Counted from the stretch's first letter, positions 1 through 9,154 are shown. The stretch is 64,000 nt of DNA from CBDEVH01 sp965243565 (GCA_965243565.1 OZ251571.1:868001-932000), one strand, 5' to 3'. Translations and numbers: made by a program. The notes: generated from the letters alone by a model not told the origin.

Positions 1-1
1 G

Positions 2-3000
2 GGTCTGGAGCTTTCAACCATTACCACTCTTGACATCTACGATATTTATGATGCTGATAATGACGTTATTGTTACGTCAACTGTGGCAATTACTACGATA
101 ACAGAGGGCGAAAACAGAGCGGGAGCGATAGCACAGGCACCGCTTGAGGATAGCACGATTAGCAGCTGGATAAATGTTATAGGGCTAGGTATTTCAGATG
201 ATATAAATGATGCAGATAATTCAGATAATATTCCCAGTGATGGCAATGCCTGCGGTGCAACAAAAAACTTTTGTATGGCGGCACCCGGTGTAGATATAAA
301 CTCTACAATACCCGACAATGACGACAATGATTATGCAACAGCAAGCGGCTCAGGACAGGCAGCAGCGCAGGTAGCCGGGGCGGCGGCGTTACTTAAAGGC
401 GCATTCCCTAATTTAACCGGAGCACAGATTACTGAGATTTTATTATCAAGTGCCGAGGGTTTAGGTGATTGTGCTAGTGAAACAGACAGAAAAATAGAGT
501 GTACAGATAGCATATATGGGCATGGTTTACTTGATATAGAAGCGGCATTCACCCCGTCATCATTCCTACAAATAGGTGATCCGATAGTATTAACCCCGCT
601 AGAGCAGTATCTACAAAATACTTATCGTTTTACAGATGCTTATCTTGATGCGGGAATCACTTCCACTCTTTACACGGATAGAACGGGCAATTTTATTAAC
701 ATCATTCAGGCAAATAAAGCACATTGGGTATCTGGTGATACAGACATATTAGGTCCTAGCGGGTTTATACGTGGTTATGGCGTAACGGTTGCTATCGTTG
801 ACGACGGTATAGACATAGACCATGAAGATTTAGTCGATGCTATTGTAACGGTAACGGGACATGACCCCAGTCATATAGGTGATGCAAGCGCCGGCACGCA
901 TGTTGCTGGTATTATAGGGGCTAGAATAAATACTATTGGTATTGTTGGTGTGGCACCAGAGGCAACACTACTGCCGATAAACTTCGACTACAACAGTATA
1001 GGCATAGATGCGGCTCACGAGATAGCCGCTGACAATAATGCCGTTATTATCAACAATGGCTGGTCATTGCCCGCCCAATGGATAAAAGTATCAGCGGACG
1101 CCAGCACGATGAGCGATAGAAATAACGCTGCAATTACTGTTGATTATATATGGGTGGAGATTCCACGTGCCTATACTTATACTAGTAGCGGAAACACATT
1201 GGATAACGTGAGCGACTTAGACCTTGCCACCGAGTATCCCGAGATGGTGGCAGCAGCACAAGCAGGCATAGTAATTGTTAAAACCCAGGGGGAGGAAGGT
1301 TGGAATCCAGTAAGAGGCAGACCAGCTTATTGTGAAGATGATGTCTTTGGCTCCGATAAAGAAGACTGCTCTACCCTAAACTCCCTCACCGAATTGGGTC
1401 TGAATCTTTCACAGATTACCGATCTTGATGTTTACGGTATTTATGATGCTGATAATGACCTTATTGTTACGTCAGATGTGGCAATTGCTACGATAACAGA
1501 AGGCGAAAACAGAGCGGGAGCGATAGCACAGGTACCGCTTCAGGATAACAAGATTAACAGCTGGATAAATGTTATTGGGGTAAGGGATGCAAAAGATATA
1601 CGCATTGCAAGTAATGCCTGCGGTGTAACAAAAGGCTTTTGTATGGCGGCTCCCGGTAGATTTATAAACACTACAGCGCCCGACGGTAATTATGTACAAG
1701 TAAGCGACTCATCACTGGCAGCAGCGCAGGTATCCGGGGCGGCAGCATTACTTAAAGGGGCATTCCCTAATTTAACCGGAGCACAGATTACTTATATTTT
1801 ATTGTCAAGTGCTGAGGGTTTAGGTGATTGTGCTAGTGAAGCAAACAGAAACCTAGAGTGTGTAGATAGCATATATGGGCACGGCTTACTTGACATCGTT
1901 GCGGCATTCAGCCCGACATCATTGCAAATAAGTGATTTGTTTTTTGCAGAGTTACCCCCGCTAGAGCAGTATCTACAAAATACTTATAGTTTTGCCGAGG
2001 CTGATCTTGATGCGGGCTTCACTTCCGCTGTTTATACAGATGAAGCGGGTAGCCACCTAGACACCATCGGTGCAAATAAAGCGCATTGGGCATCTAGTGG
2101 TACAGACTTATTGGGTCGTAGTGATTTTATACGTGGTCGTGGCGTAACGGTTGCAATCGTTAGTGGTGGCATGGACATAGACCATGAAGATTTAGCCGAT
2201 AATGTTGTAACGGTAACGACGGTAGATGGCCATGACGCCGATACCAATTCAAGCGGTGGCACGCAGATTGCTGGTATCATAGGGGCTAGAATAAATGGTA
2301 CTGGTGCTGTTGGTGTGGCACCGGAGGCAACGCTACTGCCGATAAACTTCAACTACAACAGTATAGGTAGAGATGCAGCTAACCAGCTAGCCGCCGACAA
2401 TAACGCCGTTATTATCAACAATAGCTGGTTATTATCCTCACAATGGATAAAAATAGCAACGGGCTCCAACACAATAGAGGATAGATTTGGCACTTTGATT
2501 CCCGATACTTATATATGGGTGCGAGTCCCTCATGCCTATACTTTTACTAATAGTGGAAACGTATTGACTGGGATCAACGACTTAGACGTCGCTTCGGATT
2601 ACGCCAATATGATAAAGGCAGCAACAGACGAAGATATAGTAATCGTTAAAGCCCAAGGGAATAATGGTTGGAATTCACTAAATGGTAGACCGGCTTATTG
2701 TGGCGAGAGTTTCTTTAACGTCTTTGAAACAAACTGCTCTGACTTTTTAGACACACCCACCCAATTGGGTATGGATCATTCACAAATTACCAATCTTGAC
2801 GTCTATGGTGCTTTTCATAATGGCGTTATTGCTACGTCAGCAGTGGCAATTACTACGATAACAGAAGGCGAAAACAGAGCGGGAGCGGTAGAAAATATAC
2901 CGCTTATAGATACCACGATTAGCAGCTGGATAAATGTTATTGGCGTAGATAATTCAAATGTTATTCGCACTGATGGTAATGCCTGCGGTGCAACACAAAA

Positions 3001-4453
3001 CTTTTGTATGGCGGCACCCGGTAGCAGTATATACTCTACAAATAACAACAATAGTTATACAACAGGAAGCGGCTCATCACGGGCGGCACCGCAGGTAGCC
3101 GGGGCGGCGGCATTACTCAAAGGTGCTTTCCCTAATTTGACAGGCGGAGAAATTACTGACATTTTATTGTCAAGTGCTGAGGGTTTAGGTAGTTGTGCTA
3201 GCGAAACAGACAGAATGACAGAGTGTACAGATAGCGTTTATGGACACGGTTTACTTGACATAGAAGCGGCGTTCACCCCGTCATCATTCCTACAAATAAG
3301 CAACAATGAGGTGAAGGTGAACAATGAGGTAGTAGTAAATAGCTATAACTTACAAGATAGCCGCATAGCCTTATCTCCGGCATACGGTGCAGCAGCTTGG
3401 CAAAACGAGACACTCGCCATCGGAGCTTTAGATAGTTACGGTAGAGTGTTTTATACCCACATGGACCTTGCAAACGGTATATGGGTAACGGGATTTGACA
3501 TAGAAGATAATAATATAACCGGACGCAATGTTCATTCAACCTATGCCGCCCCGTTGTCGCAGATATCCTCCCCATTATCGTATCTTGCTACAGATAAAAT
3601 GTTATCGCAATCTCAAAGCGAGAATCAGTTAGACGGAAGCGGTTATGGAATAGAGACCTACAGTGGCTACCAATCTCGCAATTTATCGCTAAAAGGAACA
3701 ATCGCAGATGTACAGTTGAATTACCGCAACGGCAGCCGCAGTTGGCAACCAAAAGCGATAGAAAACTTTTGGCAGGCATCCTTTGACAGTGGTGAGGTAC
3801 ATCAGGTACAGCTAAGCCGTTCTTTGAAATTAGGAGATGGAAACACACCTTTAATAGGAATGGTTTACGGAGTAGGCGATAATGTAGCGCAGGCGGGTGC
3901 CCGGGTGCAGTGGGGAATGGACGCCTTGCAACTGCAGTTAGAGGGTGGTATCATCCGTGAAAATGGAAAAGCCCTAGGTGCAGAATATAGCGGAGCCTTT
4001 ATAGTAAAAGATGCACGTACTTTATATCAGCGCATATCTGGTAGCTATCGCATGGGTGAGTTAAATTTATTTGCCGATTACGCCACTGGAGAAAGCCAAG
4101 CGACTATAGGCGGGATAGTAAAATCTTGGTCAGCACAAACAGACGAGTGGTCTTTAGGAGCATCGTATGATAAGTGGCAGTTCATCGTCTCACGTCCGTT
4201 AGCAATAACGGCAGGCGAAATGCAGTTATCGTATATAACGGGTTATGATGCAAATGGAAATTATGAAGCAGGCGGAAGTAATCTAGATTTATCATCAGGA
4301 GAGCGGATGAATCGCGCCTCATTGTTATATAGCAGTGATGTACGTGATGGTTTAAATTATATAATCGGTTTAGACTATCTTAATAACGCCCCTAGCCAAG
4401 ATTATAACGGTAATGTCGGAATAGTATCAGGAGCCTTGCGTTACACTTTTTAG
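2..4453 (+). CDS. Multi-module subtilase (S8) autotransporter, 5' end outside window
   Basis: The frame is open to the left edge; the residues before the GTG at 83 match the same place in the next module, so the gene starts upstream. Seen: the end of one S8 module (to about 585), two full modules (about 599-1960 and 1961-3300), a short NNEV linker, then a beta-barrel ending in Tyr-Thr-Phe, as expected of a type Va autotransporter (surface passenger, outer-membrane barrel). Modules end in YGHGLLDI, typical of S8 autotransporters. Catalytic motifs differ by module. Module 1: Ser replaced by Gly (GSGQAAAQ, codon 353-355). Module 2: Asp (IVDDG, 800-802), His (GTHVAG, 899-901) and Ser (1712-1714) present, but the oxyanion Asn of the GN motif is Glu (1292-1294). 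Module 3: Asp is Ser (2162-2164), His is Gln (2264-2266), Ser kept. Substrate unknown; proteolysis doubtful. Confidence 0.85.
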   Translation, partial: GLELSTITTLDIYDIYDADNDVIVTSTVAITTITEGENRAGAIAQAPLEDSTISSWINVIGLGISDDINDADNSDNIPSDGNACGATKNFCMAAPGVDINSTIPDNDDNDYATASGSGQAAAQVAGAAALLKGAFPNLTGAQITEILLSSAEGLGDCASETDRKIECTDSIYGHGLLDIEAAFTPSSFLQIGDPIVLTPLEQYLQNTYRFTDAYLDAGITSTLYTDRTGNFINIIQANKAHWVSGDTDILGPSGFIRGYGVTVAIVDDGIDIDHEDLVDAIVTVTGHDPSHIGDASAGTHVAGIIGARINTIGIVGVAPEATLLPINFDYNSIGIDAAHEIAADNNAVIINNGWSLPAQWIKVSADASTMSDRNNAAITVDYIWVEIPRAYTYTSSGNTLDNVSDLDLATEYPEMVAAAQAGIVIVKTQGEEGWNPVRGRPAYCEDDVFGSDKEDCSTLNSLTELGLNLSQITDLDVYGIYDADNDLIVTSDVAIATITEGENRAGAIAQVPLQDNKINSWINVIGVRDAKDIRIASNACGVTKGFCMAAPGRFINTTAPDGNYVQVSDSSLAAAQVSGAAALLKGAFPNLTGAQITYILLSSAEGLGDCASEANRNLECVDSIYGHGLLDIVAAFSPTSLQISDLFFAELPPLEQYLQNTYSFAEADLDAGFTSAVYTDEAGSHLDTIGANKAHWASSGTDLLGRSDFIRGRGVTVAIVSGGMDIDHEDLADNVVTVTTVDGHDADTNSSGGTQIAGIIGARINGTGAVGVAPEATLLPINFNYNSIGRDAANQLAADNNAVIINNSWLLSSQWIKIATGSNTIEDRFGTLIPDTYIWVRVPHAYTFTNSGNVLTGINDLDVASDYANMIKAATDEDIVIVKAQGNNGWNSLNGRPAYCGESFFNVFETNCSDFLDTPTQLGMDHSQITNLDVYGAFHNGVIATSAVAITTITEGENRAGAVENIPLIDTTISSWINVIGVDNSNVIRTDGNACGATQNFCMAAPGSSIYSTNNNNSYTTGSGSSRAAPQVAGAAALLKGAFPNLTGGEITDILLSSAEGLGSCASETDRMTECTDSVYGHGLLDIEAAFTPSSFLQISNNEVKVNNEVVVNSYNLQDSRIALSPAYGAAAWQNETLAIGALDSYGRVFYTHMDLANGIWVTGFDIEDNNITGRNVHSTYAAPLSQISSPLSYLATDKMLSQSQSENQLDGSGYGIETYSGYQSRNLSLKGTIADVQLNYRNGSRSWQPKAIENFWQASFDSGEVHQVQLSRSLKLGDGNTPLIGMVYGVGDNVAQAGARVQWGMDALQLQLEGGIIRENGKALGAEYSGAFIVKDARTLYQRISGSYRMGELNLFADYATGESQATIGGIVKSWSAQTDEWSLGASYDKWQFIVSRPLAITAGEMQLSYITGYDANGNYEAGGSNLDLSSGERMNRASLLYSSDVRDGLNYIIGLDYLNNAPSQDYNGNVGIVSGALRYTF
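599..3322 (+). repeat. Tandem S8 passenger modules, period 1362 bp
   Basis: The string ctagagcagt begins modules at 599 and 1961, giving a 1362-bp (454-codon) period. A third, cut module lies before 599 and a related one at 5709 in the next gene. The modules are diverged paralogues, not fresh copies. The C-terminal part of each (LLKGAFPNL to YGHGLLDI) is the best conserved. Confidence 0.85.
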
Positions 4454-4580
4454 AGTAAAAAGTAAGAAGAATGTGAGGAGTGTCGTTTTTATCGGTATCC
4501 CCTCACACTTCTGCTCCATTCCTTAGCTAATTTAAACAACCGATATAACGGGCAATGCGTTGTTTATTTTCACTGCGCAT
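3334..4580 (+). repeat. Copy 1 of duplicated barrel plus 3' flank
   Basis: This block recurs at 7106-8352 with a constant offset of 3772 bases and very few substitutions. It covers the whole beta-barrel, the stop codon, the stem-loop and about 70 further non-coding bases, then identity stops abruptly after ttcactgcgcat. Near-identity of non-coding sequence implies recent duplication or ongoing gene conversion. Confidence 0.9.
4472..4507 (+). terminator. Stem-loop after autotransporter 1
   Basis: Arms TGTGAGG (4472-4478) and CCTCACA (4501-4507) flank a 22-base loop. There is no downstream T-run, so a Rho-independent terminator is only a possibility. The remaining gap to 4703 shows no gene; the promoter of the next gene should lie there but no convincing -35/-10 pair was found. 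Confidence 0.35.
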
Positions 4581-4703
4581 TTTTCGTGAGAGAGCGCACT
4601 ATTATCTGGTTCACAGCAAATTTGTGTTACAGTTACAGCTTATAAGACTTTAACTACAATAGTAGATTCAGAATCGAACGTGTGGTTGCTGTTACGCTTA
4701 ATT

Positions 4704-7700
4704 ATGAATAAACAGAAAATAATTAGAAATCCTTTTACATTAGCCCTTGTGATATTCACCTTTGTAGTGGGGCTCGCTGGCTGTAACCTTATCGGCATTG
4801 ACGAAAGCGGAAGCAACATAACGTTAACTCCTGACGAACCTGTAGTAGTAGATCCAGTAGATTCAGATCCGGTAGATCCAGATCCAGATCCGGTTGATCC
4901 AGATCCAGTAACGATGACGATGACCGTAACTCCACCAGATCCAGATCCGGTTGATCCAGATCCAGTAACGATGACGATGACCGTAACTCCACCAGATCCA
5001 GATCCGGTTGATCCAGATCCAGTAACGATGACGATGACCGTAACTCCACCAGATCCAGATCCGGTTGATCCAGATCCAGTAACGATGACGATGACCGTAA
5101 CTCCACCAGATCCAGATCCGGTTGATCCAGATCCAGTAACGATGACGATGACCGTAACTCCACCAGATCCAGATCCGGTTGATCCAGATCCAGTAACGAT
5201 GACGATGACCGTAACTCCACCAGATCCAGATCCGGTTGATTCAGATCCAGTAACGATGACGATGACCGTAACTCCACCAGATCCAGATCCGGTTGATCCA
5301 GATCCAGTAACGATGACGATGACCGTAACTCCACCAGATCCAGATCCGGTTGATTCAGATCCAGTAACGATGACGATGACCGTAACTCCACCAGATCCAG
5401 ATCCGGTTGATCCAGATCCAGTAACGATGACGATGACCGTAACTCCACCAGATCCAGATCCGGTTGATTCAGATCCAGTAACGATGACGATGACCGTAAC
5501 TCCACCAGATCCAGATCCGGTTGATCCAGATCCAGTAACGATGACGATGACCGTAACTCCACCAGATCCAGATCCGGTTGATTCAGATCCAGTAACGATG
5601 ACGATGACCGTAACTCCACCAGATCCAGATCCGGTTGATCCAGATCCAGTAACGATGACGATGACCGTAACTCCACCAGAGCCAGTAGATCCGGTAGTAT
5701 TAACCCCGCTAGAGCAGTATGCACAAAATTCTTATAGTTTTGCCGAGGCTGATCTTGATGCGAGCTTCACTTCCACTGTTTATACGGATGAAACGAGTAG
5801 CCACCTAGACACTATCGGTGCAAATAGAGCACATTGGAGATCGGGTGATACAGACATATTAGGTCCTAGTGGTTTTATACGCGGTCATGGCGTAACGGTT
5901 GCAATCGTTGGTGGTGGCATGGACATAGACCATGAAGATTTAGTCGATAATGTTGTAACGGTAACGACGGTAGATGGCCATAACGCCAATACCAATTCAA
6001 GCGGTGGCACGCAGATTGCCGGTATCATCGGGGCTAGACTAAATGGTACTGGTGCTGTTGGTGTGGCACCGGAGGCAACGCTACTGCCGATAAACTTCGA
6101 CTTCAACAGTAGAAGTGAAGCTAACCAGATAGCCGCCGACAATAACGCCGTTATTATCAACAATAGCTGGTTATTGCCCACACAAATTGTAAAAGTAGCA
6201 GTACACGACCTGATGAGGAGTGAGACTAACGCTCCGATTACCGGTGATTTTATATGGGTGGAGATTCCTCATGCCTATACTTATACTAGTAGCGGAAATG
6301 TATTGACTGGAGTCGATGATTTAGATGTTGCTACGGAGTATTCCGAGATGATAAGTGCAGCAAAAGAAGATATAGTAATCGTTAAAGCCCAAGGGAATAA
6401 TGGTTGGAATTCACTAAATGGTAGGGTAAGATATTGTTCGCTTGCGCAGTTTAACTTCGGCACCCCCCCTGGACCAGACTGCGTCGACAACATCTTCGAT
6501 CAGAGGCTGGTCATGTCTGACTCTATTATTGGCAATCTTGACGTCTATGGTTTTTGTGATAATGGTGCTGTTACGTCAGCTGTGGCAATTACTACGATAA
6601 CAGAAGGCGAAAACAGAGCGGGAGCGGTAGAAAATATACCGCTTATAGATACCACGATTAGCAGCTGGATAAATGTTATTGGCGTAGATAATTCAAATGT
6701 TATTCGCACTGATGGTAATGCCTGCGGTGCAGCACAAAACTTTTGTATGGCGGCTCCCGGTAGCAGTATATACTCTACAAATAACAACAATAATTATAAA
6801 ACAGGAAGCGGCTCATCACGGGCGGCACCGCAGGTAGCCGGGGCGGCGGCATTACTTAAAGGGGCATTCCCTAATTTGAGCGCAGCACAGATTACTGAGA
6901 TTTTATTGTCAAGTGCTGAGGGTTTAGGTAGTTGTGCTAGTGAAACAGACAGAAGCGTAGAGTGTGTAGATGACATATATGGGCACGGCTTACTTGACAT
7001 AGAAGCGGCGTTCACCCCGACATCATTCATGCAAATCAGCAACAACGAGGAGGTGAACAATGAGGTGAACAATGAGGTGAACAATGAGGTGAACAACGAG
7101 GTAGCAGTAAATAGCTATAACTTACAAGATAGCCGCATAGCCTTATCTCCGGCCTACGGTGCAGCAGCTTGGCAAAACGAGACACTCGCCATCGGAGCTT
7201 TAGATAGTTACGGTAGAGTGTTTTATACCCACATGGACCTTGCAAACGGTATATGGGTAACGGGATTTGACATAGAAGATAATAATATAACCGGACGCAA
7301 TGTTCATTCAACCTATGCCGCCCCGTTGTCGCGTACTTCATCGCCATTATCGTATCTTGCTACAGATAAAATGTTATCGCAATCTCAAAGCGAGAATCAG
7401 TTAGACGGAAGCGGTTATGGAATAGAGACCTACAGTGGCTACCAATCTCGCAATTTATCGCTAAAGGGAACAATCGCAGATGTACAGTTGAATTACCGCA
7501 ACGGCAGCCGCAGTTGGCAACCAAAAGCGATAGAAAACTTTTGGCAGGCATCCTTTGACAGTGGTGAGGTACATCAGGTACAGCTAAGCCGTTCTTTGAA
7601 ATTAGGAGATGGAAACACACCTTTAATAGGAATGGTTTACGGAGTAGGCGATAATGTAGCGCAGGCGGGTGCCCGGGTGCAGTGGGGAATAGACGCCTTG

Positions 7701-8225
7701 CAACTGCAGTTAGAGGGTGGTATCATCCGTGAAAATGGAAAAGCCCTAGGTGCAAAATATAGCGGAGCCTTTATAGTAAAAGATGCACGTACTTTATATC
7801 AGCGCATATCTGGTAGCTATCGCATGGGTGAGTTAAATTTATTTGCCGATTACGCCACTGGAGAAAGCCAAGCGACTATAGGCGGGATAGTAAAATCTTG
7901 GTCAGCACAAACAGACGAGTGGTCTTTAGGAGCGTCGTATGATAAGTGGCAGTTCATCGTCTCACGTCCGTTAGCAATAACATCAGGCGAAATGCAGTTA
8001 TCGTATATAACGGGCTATGATGCGAATGGAAATTATGAAGCAGGCGGAAGTAATCTAGATTTATCATCAGGAGAGCGGATGAATCGCGCCTCATTGTTAT
8101 ATAGCAGTGATGTACGTGATGGTTTAAATTATATAATCGGTTTAGACTATCTTAATAACGCCCCTAGCCAAAATTATAACGGTAATGTCGGAATAGTATC
8201 AGGAGCCTTGCGTTACACTTTTTAG
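4704..8225 (+). CDS. Lipoprotein subtilase-like autotransporter with repeat linker (predicted pseudoprotease)
   Basis: The ATG at 4704 is chosen over a GTG at 4680 because it opens a clean lipoprotein signal peptide (MNKQ..., lipobox LAGC), giving 1173 residues. Order: signal and lipobox, a DPDPV/TMTMT repeat region (codons at 4881-5678), one S8 module (about 5700-7030), an NNEV linker, and a barrel almost identical to that of the preceding gene. The S8 motifs lack the catalytic Asp (IVGGG, codon 5910-5912) and His (GTQIAG, 6012-6014); Ser (6816-6818) and the oxyanion GN motif remain. The overall plan resembles neisserial NalP, a surface lipoprotein subtilase autotransporter, but with a dead active site, so an adhesive or binding role is more likely (inference). 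Confidence 0.85.
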   Translation: MNKQKIIRNPFTLALVIFTFVVGLAGCNLIGIDESGSNITLTPDEPVVVDPVDSDPVDPDPDPVDPDPVTMTMTVTPPDPDPVDPDPVTMTMTVTPPDPDPVDPDPVTMTMTVTPPDPDPVDPDPVTMTMTVTPPDPDPVDPDPVTMTMTVTPPDPDPVDPDPVTMTMTVTPPDPDPVDSDPVTMTMTVTPPDPDPVDPDPVTMTMTVTPPDPDPVDSDPVTMTMTVTPPDPDPVDPDPVTMTMTVTPPDPDPVDSDPVTMTMTVTPPDPDPVDPDPVTMTMTVTPPDPDPVDSDPVTMTMTVTPPDPDPVDPDPVTMTMTVTPPEPVDPVVLTPLEQYAQNSYSFAEADLDASFTSTVYTDETSSHLDTIGANRAHWRSGDTDILGPSGFIRGHGVTVAIVGGGMDIDHEDLVDNVVTVTTVDGHNANTNSSGGTQIAGIIGARLNGTGAVGVAPEATLLPINFDFNSRSEANQIAADNNAVIINNSWLLPTQIVKVAVHDLMRSETNAPITGDFIWVEIPHAYTYTSSGNVLTGVDDLDVATEYSEMISAAKEDIVIVKAQGNNGWNSLNGRVRYCSLAQFNFGTPPGPDCVDNIFDQRLVMSDSIIGNLDVYGFCDNGAVTSAVAITTITEGENRAGAVENIPLIDTTISSWINVIGVDNSNVIRTDGNACGAAQNFCMAAPGSSIYSTNNNNNYKTGSGSSRAAPQVAGAAALLKGAFPNLSAAQITEILLSSAEGLGSCASETDRSVECVDDIYGHGLLDIEAAFTPTSFMQISNNEEVNNEVNNEVNNEVNNEVAVNSYNLQDSRIALSPAYGAAAWQNETLAIGALDSYGRVFYTHMDLANGIWVTGFDIEDNNITGRNVHSTYAAPLSRTSSPLSYLATDKMLSQSQSENQLDGSGYGIETYSGYQSRNLSLKGTIADVQLNYRNGSRSWQPKAIENFWQASFDSGEVHQVQLSRSLKLGDGNTPLIGMVYGVGDNVAQAGARVQWGIDALQLQLEGGIIRENGKALGAKYSGAFIVKDARTLYQRISGSYRMGELNLFADYATGESQATIGGIVKSWSAQTDEWSLGASYDKWQFIVSRPLAITSGEMQLSYITGYDANGNYEAGGSNLDLSSGERMNRASLLYSSDVRDGLNYIIGLDYLNNAPSQNYNGNVGIVSGALRYTF
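4881..5678 (+). repeat. 14 x 57-bp in-frame tandem repeat (19-residue unit)
   Basis: The unit encodes DPDPVDPDPVTMTMTVTPP. Fourteen copies run head to tail with almost no drift except a CCA/TCA (Pro/Ser) change in the second DPDP. Units 1-6 are all Pro; units 7-14 alternate Ser/Pro, so the right half has a 114-bp higher-order period. It forms a long acidic, proline-rich spacer after the lipobox. Copy number is likely to vary between isolates. Confidence 0.95.
7050..7097 (+). repeat. 4 x 12-bp tandem repeat (NNEV linker)
   Basis: Four copies of gaggtgaacaat, the last ending in aac, encode EVNN units between the S8 module and the barrel. The preceding gene has only two looser copies at about 3305-3330. 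Linker length is therefore variable between the paralogues. Confidence 0.85.
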
Positions 8226-8352
8226 AGTAAAAAGTAAGAAGAATGTGAGGAGTGTCGTTTTTATCGGTATCCCCTCACACTTCTGCTCCATTCCTTAGTT
8301 AATTTAAACAACCGATATAACGGGCAATGCGTTGTTTATTTTCACTGCGCAT
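7106..8352 (+). repeat. Copy 2 of duplicated barrel plus 3' flank
   Basis: Partner of 3334-4580 at a constant offset of 3772. Only scattered single-base differences are visible, for example ATG/ATA near 7690 and the run encoding RTSSP instead of QISSP near 7335. Confidence 0.9.
8244..8279 (+). terminator. Stem-loop after autotransporter 2
   Basis: Exact copy of the stem-loop at 4472-4507, carried within the duplicated flank. No T-run follows, so the terminator role is uncertain. Confidence 0.35.
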
Positions 8353-8353
8353 A

Positions 8354-8377
8354 TGCCGATAAACTTCGACTACAACA
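8354..8377 (+). other. 24-bp fragment of S8 passenger coding sequence in non-coding DNA
   Basis: These 24 bases are identical to 972-995 inside the S8 module of the first autotransporter (codons for LPINFDYN). They start one base after the duplicated flank ends at 8352. The fragment is not translated here. It looks like a recombination junction left when the paralogues rearranged. Confidence 0.75.
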
Positions 8378-8399
8378 ATTCAATCGTCTATCTTTGACG

Positions 8400-8443
8400 T
8401 GTGTAAAGTCCCCCAAACATTTACACAGCGATTATTTTATAAT
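8400..8443 (+). promoter_or_regulatory. Inverted repeat and -10 box upstream of HEPN-like gene
   Basis: Perfect arms TGTGTAAA (8400-8407) and TTTACACA (8420-8427) lie just before a consensus TATAAT at 8438-8443. No good -35 is visible at the right spacing. The arrangement fits a promoter with an operator-like palindrome, but this is inference. Confidence 0.4.
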
Positions 8444-8500
8444 AAAATCGTAGTAACATAAAACAATCGTACAACCATAAAACAAAACGAGGGCAATTTA

Positions 8501-9154
8501 ATGTATTCATTCGACACACTAAAAGAAATTCACCGAAGCACCAGAGGCACAGTTGATGAGTCTTTTTCTATCCGCATTCATCGCGCATTAAGTTGGCTGC
8601 AGCGAGCAGAAAAAGAGAGTGAAAACGATGATGATGCCAAATTTATATTTCTATGGATTGCTTTTAATGCTGCCTACGGTATTAATATTAATATATCAGA
8701 ACAACAAACTGAAAAAGCAACCTTTTTTGAATATTTTCGTACTTTATTGGCGTTAAATCCTAAAGAAATATCCAACATTATTTGGCATAGTTATGCCCAT
8801 GAAGTGCGAGGAATTTTAGACAATGAATTTATTTTAGCCGCTTATTGGAAATCCGTTACAAGCAGCGAGAGTATTGATTGGGAAGACATCAAGCAAAGAC
8901 AGAGAAAACGCGCCAATAAAGCACTTATACAACAAGATTCCAGTGTTATATTAGAAATTTTATTTATGAGGCTTTACGTACTCCGTAACCATCTAATGCA
9001 CGGCAACGCTACTTGGAATGGTAGTGTTAACCGCCCACAATTAAGAGATAGTACTAAGCTACTGGAAAAATTACTGCCTGTATTTCTAAAAACAATGATG
9101 GACAATCCCCATGAAAATTGGGGCGATTTGTCCGTTCCAGTTATAAAGTCATAA
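8501..9154 (+). CDS. HEPN-like domain protein, possible RNase
   Basis: 217 residues, alpha-helical, no signal peptide or membrane segment. The segment RNHLMH (R162 to H167) matches the Rx4-6H motif of HEPN domains, which in active members are metal-independent endoribonucleases in toxin-antitoxin, abortive-infection and RNA-processing systems. The N-terminal part contains FIFLWIAFNAAYG, a feature I associate with a widespread uncharacterised proteobacterial family. Start: ATG at 8501 with GAGG about 9 bases upstream. It stands alone between the autotransporters and a DMT exporter; no antitoxin-like partner (MNT or similar) adjoins it. The fold assignment is motif-based; activity is not shown. 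Confidence 0.6.
   Translation: MYSFDTLKEIHRSTRGTVDESFSIRIHRALSWLQRAEKESENDDDAKFIFLWIAFNAAYGININISEQQTEKATFFEYFRTLLALNPKEISNIIWHSYAHEVRGILDNEFILAAYWKSVTSSESIDWEDIKQRQRKRANKALIQQDSSVILEILFMRLYVLRNHLMHGNATWNGSVNRPQLRDSTKLLEKLLPVFLKTMMDNPHENWGDLSVPVIKS

Noticed and set aside
4789..5724. A 311-codon minus-strand frame across the 57-bp array
   Set aside because: Same artefact: the period is a multiple of three and the frame has no start context or homology.
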